Assembly: GCF_004136015.1 (NCBI RefSeq)
Contig: NZ_CP024866.1
Location: 5,800,066 to 5,864,065 of the forward strand
DNA: 64,000 nucleotides
Reading direction: 5' to 3'
From: Pseudomonas sp. ACM7
Lineage (GTDB): Bacteria; Pseudomonadota; Gammaproteobacteria; Pseudomonadales; Pseudomonadaceae
Shown here: positions 62,526-64,000 of the stretch, in pieces
Layout: each line of letters begins with the position of its first letter
Position numbering within the stretch: position 1 is the stretch's first letter
The notes under the pieces: model-generated
Seen by the model: only the letters and a program-made list of their open reading frames with translations
The model's database searches: none
What the model was told of the DNA's origin: nothing
Translations under genes and position numbers: made by a program

Positions 62526-64000
62526 CTACTCGACAGCGTGCAAAATCCTCGGAGCAATCGACCACCAGCGCGGCAGTAACTGCTTGACCTTGCTATCGCC
62601 AAACCGGTCATCGATCAACATCACCACCCCTTGATCCTGCTGGGTGCGGATCACCCTCCCCGCCGCCTGCACCACTTTCTGCACACCGGGAAACAGGTAG
62701 GTGTAGTCATAACCGGCGCCGAAAATCGCCGCCATGCGCTGTTTCAACTGCTCGTTGACCGGATTGAGTTGCGCCAGTCCGAGGGTGGCGATAAACGCTC
62801 CGATCAGCCGCGCGCCCGGCAAGTCGATGCCTTCGCCAAAAGCCCCGCCCAACACCGCGAAACCGACGCCCTGACTCTCGGCGGTGAACTGATCAAGAAA
62901 GTCCTGTCGCTGCCCTTCCCCCATGCCCCGGGACTGCGACCACAGATGGATGTGTGGATGTTTCTCGGCCAGCAACTGCGCCACTTGCTGCAAATAATCG
63001 AAGCTGCTGAAAAACGCCAGGTAATTGCCGGGACGTTGGCTGAACTGCCGGGCAATCAGCTCGACGATCGGCGCAAGGGAAGACTGGCGATGGACGAATC
63101 GCGTAGAGATCTGGCTGACGATGTGCACTTGCAGCTGATCGGCGTGAAATGGCGATTCAACGTCTATCCACACCGTGTTCACCGGCGTGCCGAGCAAATC
63201 GGCATAGTAGTGGCGAGGGCTCAGGGTCGCGGAAAACAGCACGCTGCTGCGTGCTGCCGTCAAGCGCGGGCGGATGAAGCCGGCGGGCACCACGTTGCGC
63301 AGGCACAGCTGCGACAGGTTGCGCTGGCGGTCGAGGTCGCGCTTGCTGATGTCGAACAGAAACTGTTCATCAAAGAGCTCGGCCACCCGGCAAAATTGCA
63401 GCATGTCGAAATAGAAGTTCTGTAACGCTCCGTCCAGGCCTTGCGGATGATCGTTCAGGTAGTCGCCGATGCTCGCGCTGCACGATAACAACGCCTGGAG
63501 CAGTTTTTCCGGCGCCTTGTCATAGGCCTGATAGGCGCCGAGTTGCAGGTTATGCAGGGCATTCCACTCACGGTTGACCCGCTGCAAGGGTTTTTTCAAC
63601 GCCTCGGGTGCGGTTTTTCGTACACCGTTGAGGGTCGATTGGTCGAGGCTGGCGCTGTACATCTGCCGGCCACGCTCCACCAGGTTGTGCGCTTCGTCCA
63701 CCAGCACCGCGACTTTCCAGTTATTGGCCTGGGCCAGCCCGAACAGCAGCGCGCTGAAATCGAAATAGTAGTTGTAATCGGCGACCAACACGTCTGCCCA
63801 GCGGGCCATTTCCTGGCTCAGGTAGTAGGGACAGACGTCGTGTTGCAGGGCGACCTCGCGCAAAGCGTTCTGGTTCAGCAGGGACAACTTGCTGGCCGCC
63901 TGGCGAGCGGCGGGCAAACGATCATAAAACCCCTGGGCCAGCGGGCAGGATTCTCCGTGACAGGCTTTGTCCGGATGCTCGCAGGCCTTGTCCCGGGCGA
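62526..64000 (-). CDS. DinG/XPD-like ATP-dependent DNA helicase, 5' part outside window
   Basis: C-terminal 491 codons of an iron-sulfur superfamily 2 helicase; the frame is still open at the right edge. The cluster cysteines are seen in CEHPDKACHGESC and later CPYYL. Then come the helicase parts DVLVADYNYYFDF, VLVDEAHNLVERGRQM (DEAH box), SATLSPRHYYADLL, FFSSFDYLQQVAQLL, FGEGIDLPGARLIG and QAAGRVIRTQQDQG. It unwinds damaged or structured DNA. It is the DEAD_2 type often annotated YoaA/DinG-like. Residues before the cysteines, with Walker A, are beyond the window. Confidence 0.9.
   Translation of the reverse strand, partial: ARDKACEHPDKACHGESCPLAQGFYDRLPAARQAASKLSLLNQNALREVALQHDVCPYYLSQEMARWADVLVADYNYYFDFSALLFGLAQANNWKVAVLVDEAHNLVERGRQMYSASLDQSTLNGVRKTAPEALKKPLQRVNREWNALHNLQLGAYQAYDKAPEKLLQALLSCSASIGDYLNDHPQGLDGALQNFYFDMLQFCRVAELFDEQFLFDISKRDLDRQRNLSQLCLRNVVPAGFIRPRLTAARSSVLFSATLSPRHYYADLLGTPVNTVWIDVESPFHADQLQVHIVSQISTRFVHRQSSLAPIVELIARQFSQRPGNYLAFFSSFDYLQQVAQLLAEKHPHIHLWSQSRGMGEGQRQDFLDQFTAESQGVGFAVLGGAFGEGIDLPGARLIGAFIATLGLAQLNPVNEQLKQRMAAIFGAGYDYTYLFPGVQKVVQAAGRVIRTQQDQGVVMLIDDRFGDSKVKQLLPRWWSIAPRILHAVE

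Overview
The window looks like chromosome of a fluorescens-group Pseudomonas. The case rests on gene content and sequence style: GC-rich coding, an OprD-type porin, a PsmE-type alginate epimerase, REP/REPIN palindromes with GGGAGCGAGCTTGCTCGC or GTAGGAGCTGCCGAAGG cores, and a short-chain PHA locus with the phbRBAC gene order described in some Pseudomonas. No rRNA, phage, integrase, insertion-sequence transposase or CRISPR array was seen.

Layout. 1-660: the start of a gene running off the left edge and a startless coding remnant. 660-9719: a very large secreted alginate-modifying enzyme (mannuronan C5-epimerase plus acetylhydrolase-like domain, with RTX repeats), convergent with a two-gene type I exporter. 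10067-12427: carboxynorspermidine dehydrogenase and decarboxylase (polyamine synthesis). 12667-18918: a DeoR regulator and the L-threonate/4-carbon acid-sugar operon (ltnD, otnK, otnC, GntP permease, otnI) with two possible small upstream ORFs. 19320-22602: lysozyme-inhibitor-like protein, patatin-like phospholipase, AI-2E-family membrane protein. 22681-32813: a PAS kinase/FixJ-type regulator pair divergent from acyl-CoA ligase, DUF485 protein, SSS symporter, DmdC-type acyl-CoA dehydrogenase and porin; I read this as an uptake and activation route for an unidentified carboxylic acid. 33009-42330: the short-chain PHA locus (phbF, phbP, phbX, phbR, phbBAC). 42863-43857: an Xre/RES toxin-antitoxin pair ending 10 bp from the 3' end of tRNA-Sec. 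43868-52960: tRNA-Sec, selB, selA, fdhE and the three formate dehydrogenase genes. The catalytic subunit is read through an in-frame UGA as selenocysteine, so this block encodes a selenoenzyme plus most of the machinery to make it (selD is not in view). 53250-64000: housekeeping and stress genes (C-S lyase, SDR, cation/proton antiporter, hemerythrin), a decayed cupin gene, a hybrid histidine kinase, an orphan zeta-toxin-like kinase and a partial DinG/XPD-like helicase.

The intergenic spaces carry a dispersed palindromic repeat family, with four large copies at about 6.4, 20.1, 38.3 and 42.5 kb. Its TAATGCC..GTCAGTTAAG ends recur around a REP at 58.1 kb, where the repeat sits inside the loop of a terminator. 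Two of the large copies bracket phbBAC. The least characterised items are PhbX (a DUF3141 protein with a PHA-synthase-like Cys/Asp/His triad and a Lys/Pro repeat tail), the two small ORFs in the threonate operon, the orphan zeta kinase, and the substrate of the acyl-CoA ligase cluster.
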